In this document: one piece after another, positions 9,092 to 17,265 of the stretch | Position numbering within the stretch: position 1 is the first letter of the stretch | How the letters are laid out: each line of letters begins with the position of its first letter | Assembly (NCBI RefSeq): GCF_025149915.1 | Contig: NZ_CP102278.1 | Location: 914,001 to 978,000, forward strand | DNA from: Coprococcus eutactus | GTDB lineage: Bacteria > Bacillota > Clostridia > Lachnospirales > Lachnospiraceae | DNA: 64,000 bases | Direction: 5' to 3' | Made by a program: the position numbers and the translations under genes | The notes under the pieces: generated by a model | Databases searched by the model: none | What the model was told of the DNA's origin: nothing | Seen by the model: only the letters and a program-made list of their open reading frames with translations

Positions 9092-9149
9092 AGAATGTGT
9101 TTACATTATTTGACACAGAATAATAAAAAGGCACATTCTTTATTTTTGC
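9092..9149 (+). promoter_or_regulatory. Stem-loop with T-rich tail in the gatC leader
   Basis: AGAATGTG (9092-9099) and CACATTCT (9132-9139) are exact inverted repeats, followed by TTATTTTTG. The loop is long (32 bases) and holds promoter-like TTTACA and TAATAA words. It lies 25 bases before gatC. It could be an attenuator or a chance repeat; the 180 bases around it show no other signal. Confidence 0.3.
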
Positions 9150-9174
9150 TCATAAAAGATAGGAGAACAATAAC

Positions 9175-9462
9175 ATGACGATAACTGATGAAACTATTGA
9201 TTATGTTGGAATCCTTGCAAAGCTTGAGCTTTCTCAGGAGGAGAAGGAGCAGGCAAAGAAGGATATGTCAGACATGCTTGATTATGTCAGCAAATTAAAT
9301 GAACTTAATACAGATGGTGTGGAGGCCATGAGCCATACATTCCCATACAATAATGTGTTCCGCGAGGACGTAGTCACAAATAACGACGACAGAGAGAACA
9401 TGCTGAAGAATGCACCGGAGCAGAAAGACGGCTGCTACAAGGTGCCAAAGACATTTGACTAG
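9175..9462 (+). CDS. gatC: Aspartyl/glutamyl-tRNA amidotransferase subunit C
   Basis: This 95-residue subunit stabilises GatA and GatB in the complex that converts misacylated Glu-tRNA(Gln) (and Asp-tRNA(Asn)) to the correct amide form. It starts [20 protein letters not shown], the usual GatC opening (helix with V-x-x-L-A-x-L-E-L), and ends [12 protein letters not shown], matching the conserved V-P-x-x-F/L end. AGGAGAA lies upstream. It is first in a gatC-gatA-gatB cluster; gatA starts 13 bases after its stop. Confidence 0.95.
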   Translation: MTITDETIDYVGILAKLELSQEEKEQAKKDMSDMLDYVSKLNELNTDGVEAMSHTFPYNNVFREDVVTNNDDRENMLKNAPEQKDGCYKVPKTFD

Positions 9463-9475
9463 GAGGTAAGCTGAA

Positions 9476-10948
9476 GTGAATTTAATGGGTATGACAGCTG
9501 TAGAGCTGGGAAAAGCTATTAAAGACGGACAGGTAAGCGTTGTTCAGGCGACACAGGCTTGTCTTGACAGCATAGAGGCTTGTGAGAAGGACTACAACAG
9601 TTTTGTCACAGTTGACCGTGAGGGAGCACTTGCCCAGGCGGAGGAAGTGCAGAAGAAGATAGATGCAGGAGAGCTGAGCGGTCCTCTTGCAGGAGTTCCA
9701 ATTGCGATAAAGGACAATATGTGTCAGGCTGGTGTTCAGACAAGCTGTTCATCAAAGATACTTTCAAATTTTGTCCCGACATATACAGCCGAGGCAGTGG
9801 TGAAGCTCCAGGAGGCAGGGGCAGTCATCGTTGGACATACCAACATGGATGAGTTTGCCATGGGAAGCACAACGGAGACATCGTACTTTGGAGAGACAAG
9901 AAATCCATGGGATATAAACAGGGTTCCGGGCGGCTCATCAGGTGGTTCAGCGGCAGCAGTTGCCGGAGAGGAGGTTCCATGTGCCCTCGGTTCAGACACC
10001 GGTGGGTCAATCAGGCAGCCTGCATCATTCTGTGGTGTCACAGGAATAAAGCCAACCTATGGAAGAGTTTCAAGATACGGACTCATAGCATACGGTTCAT
10101 CACTTGACCAGATAGGACCTCTCGCAAAGAATGTTGAGGACTGTGCAACTATCCTTGAGGTCATATCACAGTATGACAAGAAAGACTCAACATCAGTGAA
10201 CAGAGATGACAATGATTTTACAAGCGCTCTGGTGGATGATGTAAAGGGACTTAAGATCGGACTCCCACGAGATTACTTCACAGAGGGACTTGAGCCTGAG
10301 ATAAAGGAAGCTGTATACGGTGTAGCTGAAGCTCTTAAGGCAAAAGGCGCAATAGTTGAGGAGTTTGATCTTGGCATGGTTGAGTATGCGATTCCGGCAT
10401 ACTACATCATAGCATCGGCGGAAGCAAGCTCAAACCTTGAGAGATTCGATGGTGTAAAGTACGGCTACAGAACATCAGAGTACACCGATCTTCACAACAT
10501 GTACAAGAAGAGTCGTTCAGAGGGATTTGGTCCTGAGGTAAAGAGAAGAATCATGCTCGGTTCATTTGTGCTGAGTTCAGGATATTATGATGCATATTAC
10601 GTTAAAGCACTTAAGGCAAAGGCGCTCATCAAACAGGCATATGACAAGGCGTTTGAGAAGTATGATATCATCCTTGGACCTGTTGCACCTACAACAGCTC
10701 TGAAGATGGGAGAGTCACTCTCAGATCCTATTAAGATGTATCTGGGTGATGTGTACACCGTTCCTGTAAACCTTGCGGGACTTCCTGGAATATCACTTCC
10801 ATGTGGAACAGATAAGGACGGAATGCCGATCGGAGTACAGATGGTAGGAAATGCATTTGAGGAGAAGACTATTATAAGAGCAGCTTACGCATTTGAGAAG
10901 ACCAGAGAATACAAGAGACCTGCACAGGTTTCAGAAAGGGGGCTGTAA
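9476..10948 (+). CDS. gatA: Aspartyl/glutamyl-tRNA amidotransferase subunit A
   Basis: This is the 490-residue amidase-signature subunit that hydrolyses glutamine and passes ammonia to GatB. The Ser-cisSer-Lys catalytic set is visible: Lys in GVPIAIKDN (about 78), the Gly/Ser-rich motif GGSSGGSAAAV (about 152-162) and SDTGGSIRQPA (about 172-182). Translation is taken from GTG 9476, because AGGAGG (9461-9466) lies 9 bases away. An ATG at 9485 would remove three residues. It abuts gatB with a 3-base gap, so the three subunits are made from one message. Length is normal for the family. Confidence 0.95.
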   Translation: MNLMGMTAVELGKAIKDGQVSVVQATQACLDSIEACEKDYNSFVTVDREGALAQAEEVQKKIDAGELSGPLAGVPIAIKDNMCQAGVQTSCSSKILSNFVPTYTAEAVVKLQEAGAVIVGHTNMDEFAMGSTTETSYFGETRNPWDINRVPGGSSGGSAAAVAGEEVPCALGSDTGGSIRQPASFCGVTGIKPTYGRVSRYGLIAYGSSLDQIGPLAKNVEDCATILEVISQYDKKDSTSVNRDDNDFTSALVDDVKGLKIGLPRDYFTEGLEPEIKEAVYGVAEALKAKGAIVEEFDLGMVEYAIPAYYIIASAEASSNLERFDGVKYGYRTSEYTDLHNMYKKSRSEGFGPEVKRRIMLGSFVLSSGYYDAYYVKALKAKALIKQAYDKAFEKYDIILGPVAPTTALKMGESLSDPIKMYLGDVYTVPVNLAGLPGISLPCGTDKDGMPIGVQMVGNAFEEKTIIRAAYAFEKTREYKRPAQVSERGL

Positions 10949-10951
10949 GAG

Positions 10952-12382
10952 ATGGCAAAGACATATGAGACAGTCATCGGACTTGAGGTCCATGTAGAGC
11001 TAGCGACCAAGACAAAGATATTCTGTGGCTGCAGCACAGCATTTGGAGGAGCTCCTAATACACATACGTGTCCGGTATGTACCGGAATGCCGGGTTCACT
11101 TCCAGTACTTAATAAGGAAGTTGTAAATAAGGCGATCGCAGTTGGTCTTGCGACAAACTGTAAGATCACACAGAACTGTAAGTTTGACAGAAAGAATTAT
11201 TTCTATCCGGATAACCCACAGAACTATCAGATATCACAGCTTTACTACCCAATATGCAGGGATGGTAAGGTAGAGATAGAGGTGGACGGTGTCAAGAAAT
11301 ATGTGAGAATCCATGAGATACATATGGAGGAGGACGCAGGTAAGCTTGTCCATGATCCATATACAGACAGCTCACTTGTTGATTTCAACCGTTCAGGTGT
11401 TCCGCTTATAGAGATAGTATCTGAGCCTGACATGAGATCTGCGGAAGATGTAATAGCATATCTTGAAAAGCTCAGGGAGACGATACAGTATCTCGGTGCT
11501 TCAGATTGTAAGCTTAATGAGGGATCAATGCGTGCTGACGTCAATCTTTCTGTCAGAGAGGTTGGCTCGGAGGAGTTTGGTACACGTACAGAGACAAAGA
11601 ACCTGAACTCATTCAAGGCCATCGCCAGAGCCATAGAGAATGAGAGAGAGAGACAGATCGATCTCATCGAGTCCGGTGAGAAGGTTGTTCAGGAGACAAG
11701 AAGGTGGGACGATACAAAAGAGTATTCATATCCGATGAGATCCAAGGAGGATGCACAGGATTACAGATATTTCCCTGATCCTGATCTTGTACCAATCCAT
11801 ATCAGTGATGAGTGGCTGCAGCAGGTAAGGGATGCACAGCCTGAGTTCAGAGATGCAAAAAAGATAAGATACAAAGAGGAATATGCAATTCCTGATTATG
11901 ATATAGATATAATCACAGCATCAAAGAAGATGGCAGATCTGTTTGAGGATGCCATCGCACTGGGATCGCCGGCAAAGAAGGTGTCCAACTGGCTTATGGG
12001 AGAGACCATGAGACTGATGAAAGAGAACATTGTTGATGCGGAAGACCTGAAGTTTTCAGCGGAGAATCTTGCAAAGCTCATCAAGCTCGTGGATGACAGG
12101 GTTATCAACGGCGGTGTAGCAAAGGAAGTGTTCGAGAAGGTATTTGCTGAGAATATTGATCCTGAGAAGTATGTAAAGGATAACGGACTTGCGACAGTTC
12201 AGGATGACAATGCCCTTAAAGAGGCATGCCAGGCAGCCATAGATAACAATCCGAAGGCTGTAGAGGATTACAGGGGTGGCAAGGAGAAGGCTCTCGGAGC
12301 ACTTGTCGGTCAGGTTATGAAAGCTATGAAGGGTAAAGCAGATCCTGGATCTGTTAACAAGATGCTTAGGGAGATGCTTTAA
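10952..12382 (+). CDS. gatB: Aspartyl/glutamyl-tRNA amidotransferase subunit B
   Basis: The 476-residue GatB subunit binds the misacylated tRNA, phosphorylates the carboxylate with ATP and transfers ammonia. It opens ETVIGLEVHVELATKTKIFC with the family signature, and shows paired cysteines (FCGCS and CPVC) that bind zinc in many GatBs, YFYPDNPQNYQISQ, and HMEEDAGKLVHD. The C-terminal YqeY-like helical domain ends in GSVNKMLREML. The next gene starts one base after its stop, so the wall-polysaccharide transferase downstream is probably in the same transcript. Confidence 0.96.
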   Translation: MAKTYETVIGLEVHVELATKTKIFCGCSTAFGGAPNTHTCPVCTGMPGSLPVLNKEVVNKAIAVGLATNCKITQNCKFDRKNYFYPDNPQNYQISQLYYPICRDGKVEIEVDGVKKYVRIHEIHMEEDAGKLVHDPYTDSSLVDFNRSGVPLIEIVSEPDMRSAEDVIAYLEKLRETIQYLGASDCKLNEGSMRADVNLSVREVGSEEFGTRTETKNLNSFKAIARAIENERERQIDLIESGEKVVQETRRWDDTKEYSYPMRSKEDAQDYRYFPDPDLVPIHISDEWLQQVRDAQPEFRDAKKIRYKEEYAIPDYDIDIITASKKMADLFEDAIALGSPAKKVSNWLMGETMRLMKENIVDAEDLKFSAENLAKLIKLVDDRVINGGVAKEVFEKVFAENIDPEKYVKDNGLATVQDDNALKEACQAAIDNNPKAVEDYRGGKEKALGALVGQVMKAMKGKADPGSVNKMLREML

Positions 12383-12383
12383 T

Positions 12384-13874
12384 ATGGAAGAAAACAGAAG
12401 AGTGAGAAAGAGGGATAGGTATAAACGTCTCATAACAGTGGGTGAGGCTTGCGTACTCATTGCTGTGGAGCTGGTGCTGTTTGGACTCATGTGGTACCGG
12501 TACTATGAGGTAACGCTTACGCTTCCGTTCTGGAGAAGAGGAAACTGGGCGGTTATCGGAATGTATGGAATAATCATCATACTTTTCACCAAGCTTTATG
12601 GTGGTTACAGAGTTGGCTTTTTCAGATTGCTTGATATAGTATACTCACAGCTGCTGGCTCTTGTATGTGCCAATGTGGTTGGTTACTTGCAGCTCTGTAT
12701 AATCTGTCGAGATTATGTGAATCCAGTACCGTTGCTTAAGGTAACCGGACTTGAAGCGGTAGTGATACTGCTTTGGATCTTTACGTGTAGATTTCTGTAT
12801 GCGAAGATGTATCCGCCAAGGCATCTGCTGTTGGTATATGGATATAAGACGCCGATGGAGTTTATAGACAAGATCAATGCCCGTAAGGATAAGTATGTAA
12901 TAGAAGATAGAATACATGTCAGTGAAGGCGAGCAGGCGATTAAGGAGAAGATACTCCAGTACGATGGAGTAATCATTTGCGAGACAAAGGCTTATATAAG
13001 AAATGAGCTTGTGAAGTATTGTTTTGAACACTCCATCAGATCGTATGTTGTGCCAAAGCTCTCCGATATAATCATACTTGGTGCGGAGCCTATACATTTG
13101 TTTGATACGCCTATCCTGTTGTCAAGGAATCAGGGCCTTACTGGAGATGACATGATCATCAAAAGGATCATGGATCTTGTGTGTGGATTTATATTGCTGA
13201 TCATAGCATCGCCATTTATGCTCATATCAGCACTTGCGATATGGCTTTATGACAGAGGACCGGTTTTCTACAAACAGGACAGACTAACGCTTAATGGTAA
13301 GGTATTCAAGATCATCAAGTTTAGAAGTATGAAGATGGATTCAGAGGCTCACGGTGCCCAGCTTGCAAAGAAGGATGATGATAGAATTACTCCTGTGGGC
13401 AAATGGCTCAGGAAGCTGCATCTCGATGAGCTTCCACAGCTTTTCAATGTTCTTAAGGGAGATATGTCCCTTGTTGGACCGAGACCGGAGAGACCTGAGA
13501 TCGCAGAGCTTTATAAGAAGACCTTCCCTGAGTTTGATTACAGACTCAAGATGAAAGCTGGACTTACGGGATATGCACAGGTGTATGGAAAATACAACAC
13601 CACACCAAGAGATAAGGTGAAGCTTGATCTCACCTACTACGAGCAGTATTCAATATGGCTTGATTTCAAGCTGATGCTGCTAACTGTAAAGATCATGTTC
13701 CAGAAGGAGACATCAGAGGGCATAGCTTCAAATATGACTACTGCACTCAGAGATGGTGAGAAGGTTCAGATTCCGGCACCGGTGAATGTCAAACCAGATG
13801 GACTGGATGAAGCAGAGGATGCATTTTATGATCTTAAGAAGACCGTAAATAAAAATACAGGCAAAGATTCTTGA
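12384..13874 (+). CDS. Polyprenyl-phosphate glycosylphosphotransferase (exopolysaccharide/teichoic priming enzyme)
   Basis: A 496-residue membrane enzyme that transfers a sugar-1-phosphate from a UDP-sugar onto undecaprenyl phosphate, the first step of a surface polysaccharide. Four predicted helices lie in the first 145 residues, a Rossmann-like domain at about 150-240, then one more hydrophobic segment (LVCGFILLIIASPFMLISAL). The catalytic bacterial-transferase domain has KIIKFRSM, LHLDELPQLFNVLKGDMSLV and GPRPERPE. It starts one base after gatB, with AGGGAG inside the gatB end as ribosome site. The following GT2 gene suggests a small glycan-assembly group. Sugar specificity is not readable. 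Confidence 0.9.
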   Translation: MEENRRVRKRDRYKRLITVGEACVLIAVELVLFGLMWYRYYEVTLTLPFWRRGNWAVIGMYGIIIILFTKLYGGYRVGFFRLLDIVYSQLLALVCANVVGYLQLCIICRDYVNPVPLLKVTGLEAVVILLWIFTCRFLYAKMYPPRHLLLVYGYKTPMEFIDKINARKDKYVIEDRIHVSEGEQAIKEKILQYDGVIICETKAYIRNELVKYCFEHSIRSYVVPKLSDIIILGAEPIHLFDTPILLSRNQGLTGDDMIIKRIMDLVCGFILLIIASPFMLISALAIWLYDRGPVFYKQDRLTLNGKVFKIIKFRSMKMDSEAHGAQLAKKDDDRITPVGKWLRKLHLDELPQLFNVLKGDMSLVGPRPERPEIAELYKKTFPEFDYRLKMKAGLTGYAQVYGKYNTTPRDKVKLDLTYYEQYSIWLDFKLMLLTVKIMFQKETSEGIASNMTTALRDGEKVQIPAPVNVKPDGLDEAEDAFYDLKKTVNKNTGKDS

Positions 13875-13908
13875 TATAAACATATGATTTGATGTGTAGG
13901 TGGATAGT

Positions 13909-14655
13909 ATGACAAATGCTAAGGTTTCGGTAGTTATACCATCATATAACAGTGGCGGTACAATAGAAGAGGCTATAGAGTCGGTTCTGGCTCAGGATGT
14001 GCCAGTGGAGATCATCGTGATAGATGATTGTTCGCTGGACGACACTGAGCATGTACTCCAAAAATATAAGAATGATCCACGTATCAGGATAATTGTGAAT
14101 GAAAAGAATTTGGGGGTAGCAGCGTCCAGAAATCGTGGAGTGAAAGAGGCTGTTTGTGACAGAGTCGCATTCCTGGATTCAGATGATATGTGGGTGGATG
14201 GAAAGCTGGTAAAACAGCTGAAGCTGATGGATGAAACAGGAACACTGATCTGTTCGACTGCGAGGGAACTGCTCACGGAGGATGGCAACAGGACAGGAAA
14301 GATCATAGAGGTGCCGGATACTGTGACATACAGGGAACTTCTCAAGGGAAATGTGATCAATTGCTCTTCGGTGGTTGCGGACAGAAACATATTGATGAAA
14401 TATCCTATGGGTAATGATGATATACATGAGGATTACATCTGCTGGCTTCAGATCCTAAAAGAGTGCGGGCAGGCTGTTCTTATAAATGAACCATTGCTTC
14501 TTTACCGTGTGGTGAAGAACAGTAAGTCGGGTTCAAAGCTTTCGTCCGCGAAGAAAACATTTGCAGTATACAGAAAACTTGGTTACGGATTTTTCAGAAG
14601 CTGTCTGTATTTTGCGAATTACGCTGTAAATGGTGTGAAAAAATATTTCCTTTAG
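13909..14655 (+). CDS. Glycosyltransferase family 2
   Basis: A 248-residue GT-A fold transferase. It shows VSVVIPSYNSGGTIEEAIES at the start, the IIVIDDCSLDDT nucleotide-binding strand and FLDSDDMW, the DXD-like metal/nucleotide-sugar motif. HEDYICWLQI corresponds to the acceptor/base region. A GTG at 13900 is in frame, but AGGTGG (13898-13903) overlaps it and fits ATG 13909, so ATG is used. It follows the polyprenyl glycosylphosphotransferase by 34 bases and probably adds the next sugar to the same lipid-linked glycan. Donor and acceptor are unknown. Confidence 0.85.
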   Translation: MTNAKVSVVIPSYNSGGTIEEAIESVLAQDVPVEIIVIDDCSLDDTEHVLQKYKNDPRIRIIVNEKNLGVAASRNRGVKEAVCDRVAFLDSDDMWVDGKLVKQLKLMDETGTLICSTARELLTEDGNRTGKIIEVPDTVTYRELLKGNVINCSSVVADRNILMKYPMGNDDIHEDYICWLQILKECGQAVLINEPLLLYRVVKNSKSGSKLSSAKKTFAVYRKLGYGFFRSCLYFANYAVNGVKKYFL

Positions 14656-14704
14656 AAGTTAAAGTGCGGGTATGCATGAGATATAATTATAGTCGGAGAA
14701 CGAT

Positions 14705-14944
14705 ATGGCTGATGAAAAAATAAAACGAGGTCCGGGGAGACCTACAGACAAGAGAAAAGACACTGTCTTGAGACTCAGGATAGATGCGGAGACACATAAG
14801 AAGCTGAATAGATGTGCAGAGAAAAGACAGGTGTCGATGTCCGAGATCGTCCGTGAGGCAATAAATGAGATCGTCCGGGAAGCTGAAGCTGAGAGTTATG
14901 ATGCAAAGGTTCCTGGGGGGAAAAAGACACAGGACAATAGATAA
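14705..14944 (+). CDS. Small DNA-binding protein: AT-hook plus ribbon-helix-helix
   Basis: This 79-residue protein is likely a transcriptional regulator or nucleoid-type factor. Residues about 8-19 (RGPGRPTDKRKD) contain the G-R-P core of an AT-hook, which inserts in the minor groove of AT-rich DNA. Residues about 20-57 (DTVLRLRIDAETHKKLNRCA, then VSMSEIVREAINEIV) form a beta strand and two helices in the Arc/CopG ribbon-helix-helix pattern. It follows the GT2 gene by 49 bases and precedes a bidirectional terminator. Whether it controls the polysaccharide genes is unknown. Confidence 0.75.
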   Translation: MADEKIKRGPGRPTDKRKDTVLRLRIDAETHKKLNRCAEKRQVSMSEIVREAINEIVREAEAESYDAKVPGGKKTQDNR

Positions 14945-14954
14945 ATATAACGAC

Positions 14955-15012
14955 AAAGCAGGTGAGCAGCCGAGAGATTATCAGTATCCCGGCGGTTCAC
15001 CTGCTTTATTTT
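14955..15012. terminator. Bidirectional terminator between convergent genes
   Basis: AAAGCAGGTGA (14955-14965) and TCACCTGCTTT (14997-15007) form an 11-bp perfect stem with a T-rich tail. An A-rich lead (T-rich on the other strand) also serves the minus-strand gene ending at 15023. Confidence 0.8.
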
Positions 15013-15022
15013 ATAATTGGGT

Positions 15023-16246
15023 TTATAATGTATATCCGTTTTGCTTGAGAAGCTCTCTTGCAGAGTCAATGGAATCATTGCCAGTAGCATTTTTTATAGG
15101 GGCAAATTCCTTCTCACGCTCAACCTCAAATGGAAGACATGTGCCCATGAATGCAATCATGTCTAGAGCTAGTGTCTCAAACTTGTATCCGTTAGGCTCG
15201 GCAGGCTTTACAATGTCACCATTCTTGTCAACATATGGGATGGCTTTCTTCACGATGTGTAGAGGCATGCTTTCATTCATGATCTTCATAAGTCTGTCGA
15301 CAGGAAAGATGTAGTTGAGGGTAACACCGTAATTGTATGCGTAATCTCCATTTTCATCGCGCTGGTTGCGCATCTCATCTGTGAGCTCATAGTACTCAAC
15401 GATGTATGGCTTTCCGTGGTTTGTGCAGAGAACACCGACCTTCTCGTCGGGATAGGCTTTTCTGACAACCTTTCCGCCGGAGAGGTAGCCTTCCTTGATG
15501 ACTGCACCGAGGAAAACAGGATCTGCGATCCTTTGAAGAACATTGTCAACAGAGAAGACATTGATGTATTTGATATTGTGCTCAGTCAGCTTGCTCAGAT
15601 GACCTGCCTTGCAAAGTGATGAGAACCAGCCACCATTACCGTTAGGGGACATGGCGATACGTCCCTTTTCTTCCAGATAGATCTTGCCGTTGAAGTCAAC
15701 TGATGGCACCATCTCCTGTTTGAAGAAATGAATATAATCAGGGTTATATCCGAAGTAGTTATGTTCCTTGAAAAATGTAGTCGTATCATCGTGGTTCTTT
15801 TCATTCGTCATTATAAAGAAATGTATCCATGTATCGGCAAGCTTTACGATATCCAGTGTGTGCTCAATGAGCAGTTGGAAGATGAACATATCTTTTGTTA
15901 CGCCCACATTGAAGGTTCCCTTTGGCCCTGAGAATCCAAGACGGGTTCCCTGACCACCAGCTAAAAGTACGAGTGCAAGATCGCCATTTTTTATAGTGTC
16001 TATTCCTGCATTCAAGTATGTGTCATGGTTCGCATTGATGGCGTCTAGCTGAAGAGCTGCGACAGGTGCAATGTCGGAATCATTTCCAGAGTTGTTTTTG
16101 CCAATCATGTCGATGAGTGAAAAATCGATCTGATCAATCTGGCTTAACAGAGCCTGCTGCTCATCGCTTTTTAATTCATCATAATATCTGAGAAGGTGAA
16201 GCTGACCCTTTTCTTCCAGAAGTTTGTATGCGCTTTCGTAATTCAT
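15023..16246 (-). CDS. UDPGP-family nucleotidyltransferase (UDP-sugar / UDP-GlcNAc pyrophosphorylase type)
   Basis: A 407-residue cytosolic enzyme predicted to make a UDP-sugar from UTP and a sugar-1-phosphate. It belongs to the eukaryote-like UDPGP family, not the GalU family. The nucleotide-binding signature LVLLAGGQGTRLGFSGPKGT lies at about 92-111, with HFFIMTNEKNHDDT and a uridine/sugar site SPNGNGGWF after it. AAGGAG precedes the ATG at 16246. The ALG5/DPM-like transferase gene lies 45 bases upstream on the same strand, so the pair may supply and use an activated sugar for a polyprenyl-linked glycan. Which sugar (Glc, Gal or GlcNAc) cannot be told. Confidence 0.88.
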   Translation of the reverse strand: MNYESAYKLLEEKGQLHLLRYYDELKSDEQQALLSQIDQIDFSLIDMIGKNNSGNDSDIAPVAALQLDAINANHDTYLNAGIDTIKNGDLALVLLAGGQGTRLGFSGPKGTFNVGVTKDMFIFQLLIEHTLDIVKLADTWIHFFIMTNEKNHDDTTTFFKEHNYFGYNPDYIHFFKQEMVPSVDFNGKIYLEEKGRIAMSPNGNGGWFSSLCKAGHLSKLTEHNIKYINVFSVDNVLQRIADPVFLGAVIKEGYLSGGKVVRKAYPDEKVGVLCTNHGKPYIVEYYELTDEMRNQRDENGDYAYNYGVTLNYIFPVDRLMKIMNESMPLHIVKKAIPYVDKNGDIVKPAEPNGYKFETLALDMIAFMGTCLPFEVEREKEFAPIKNATGNDSIDSARELLKQNGYTL

Positions 16247-16290
16247 AAAATTCTCCTTAAATAATGTAGATTGTAAATAAATTCTCTCTC

Positions 16291-17040
16291 CTAGTATTTC
16301 TTTCTGATAGCAATTGTGTCCGTAAATACTTTCCAGATATCTCTGAACTTGATCCTTCTGCCGTTTGATAAATCGTCTCTGCTGTAATTAAGCGCTATCG
16401 GAGCCTCAGATATTTTGTATCCCTGCTTGTGGGCGGCTACAAGTATCTCAATGTCAAATGCGTATCCATTTATAGTCAGATTTTCAGCTATCGGCTTGAT
16501 CACCTCGGATTTAAATAACTTGATACCGGTCTGAGTATCGTGGATCCCGAGATTGAAAAGCATCCGGAGCATGACATAATAAGAATAACTCATCATTCTT
16601 CTGAGCGGTGGATAGTCAAGTTTGGATTCTGGGTGAAGCTTGGAACCGATGACTATGTCTGCATCGTCATCCTTCATCTGCTTCATGAACTTCCTGAGCA
16701 GAGCAGGACTGAGTTCCAGATCAGAATCAAGGAAAGCGATGTATCGGCCACGGGCTGCCTTGATGCCTGTCGTTATAGCGAATCCTTTGCCGTGGTTGTC
16801 ATTGTATCCTGTGGCTGTAATGTGGGAATCTGCATCAGAAGCCTCCCTTATCAATTGCCAGGTGGAGTCTGAGCTGCCATCGTTTACGGCAATTATCTCA
16901 TAGCGATGAAGGAAACTGCTGAGTATCTTACTCGTTTCCAGCAGATTATCTTTTATATGCGCTTCTTCATTGTAAGCTGGCATGACTACCGACAAAGTAA
17001 TATTTGGTGAAATATTCTTTTCAGTTTCCATTTCATTCAT
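16291..17040 (-). CDS. Glycosyltransferase family 2, ALG5/DPM1-like
   Basis: A 249-residue transferase resembling dolichyl-phosphate beta-glucosyl/mannosyl transferases: LSVVMPAYNEEAHIKDNLLE, IIAVNDGSSDST, GKGFAITTGIKAARG and FLDSDLELSP (DXD-like), then DTQTGIKLFK and GYAFDIEILV, both hallmarks of this group. It would load a sugar from a nucleotide donor onto a polyprenyl phosphate. An in-frame ATG at 17121 exists, but it falls within the -35 box of a strong minus-strand promoter (17093-17121). The ATG at 17040, with AGGGAG just upstream, is therefore chosen. Another ATG follows at 17031. No C-terminal membrane helices are present. Confidence 0.85.
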   Translation of the reverse strand: MNEMETEKNISPNITLSVVMPAYNEEAHIKDNLLETSKILSSFLHRYEIIAVNDGSSDSTWQLIREASDADSHITATGYNDNHGKGFAITTGIKAARGRYIAFLDSDLELSPALLRKFMKQMKDDDADIVIGSKLHPESKLDYPPLRRMMSYSYYVMLRMLFNLGIHDTQTGIKLFKSEVIKPIAENLTINGYAFDIEILVAAHKQGYKISEAPIALNYSRDDLSNGRRIKFRDIWKVFTDTIAIRKKY

Positions 17041-17092
17041 TATCTCCCTTGCTATAGACTTAACTCCAATTGTTTTAAACACAATTATTAAT

Positions 17093-17121
17093 AGTATACT
17101 TGTAAAAATGATGGGTGTCAA
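17093..17121 (-). promoter_or_regulatory. Sigma-A-type promoter for the GT2/UDP-sugar pyrophosphorylase pair
   Basis: On the minus strand TTGACA (17121-17116) is followed after 17 bases by TATACT (17098-17093), near consensus. The predicted start is about 45 bases upstream of ATG 17040. Confidence 0.75.
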
Positions 17122-17187
17122 ATGAAATACATTTAAGACGTTATGCCTTGGTTTTTAATTTCATTGGGTAATGCCATAGATTATATG

Positions 17188-17216
17188 TTGTAAAAGCCAA
17201 AAATATAATGTATTAT
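17188..17216 (+). promoter_or_regulatory. Promoter for the LCP gene
   Basis: TTGTAA (17188-17193), 17-base spacer, TATTAT (17211-17216). The start would lie about 40 bases before ATG 17266. It is divergent from the minus-strand promoter at 17093-17121. Confidence 0.6.
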
Positions 17217-17265
17217 ATAGCGAGGTAACGACATTTTTAGATATGAAGATAAAAGAGGAGTTCCA

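Noticed and set aside
17041..17121. N-terminal extension of the ALG5/DPM-like transferase with a hydrophobic start
   Set aside because: Its ATG falls in the -35 box of a near-consensus promoter, so it would not be transcribed.
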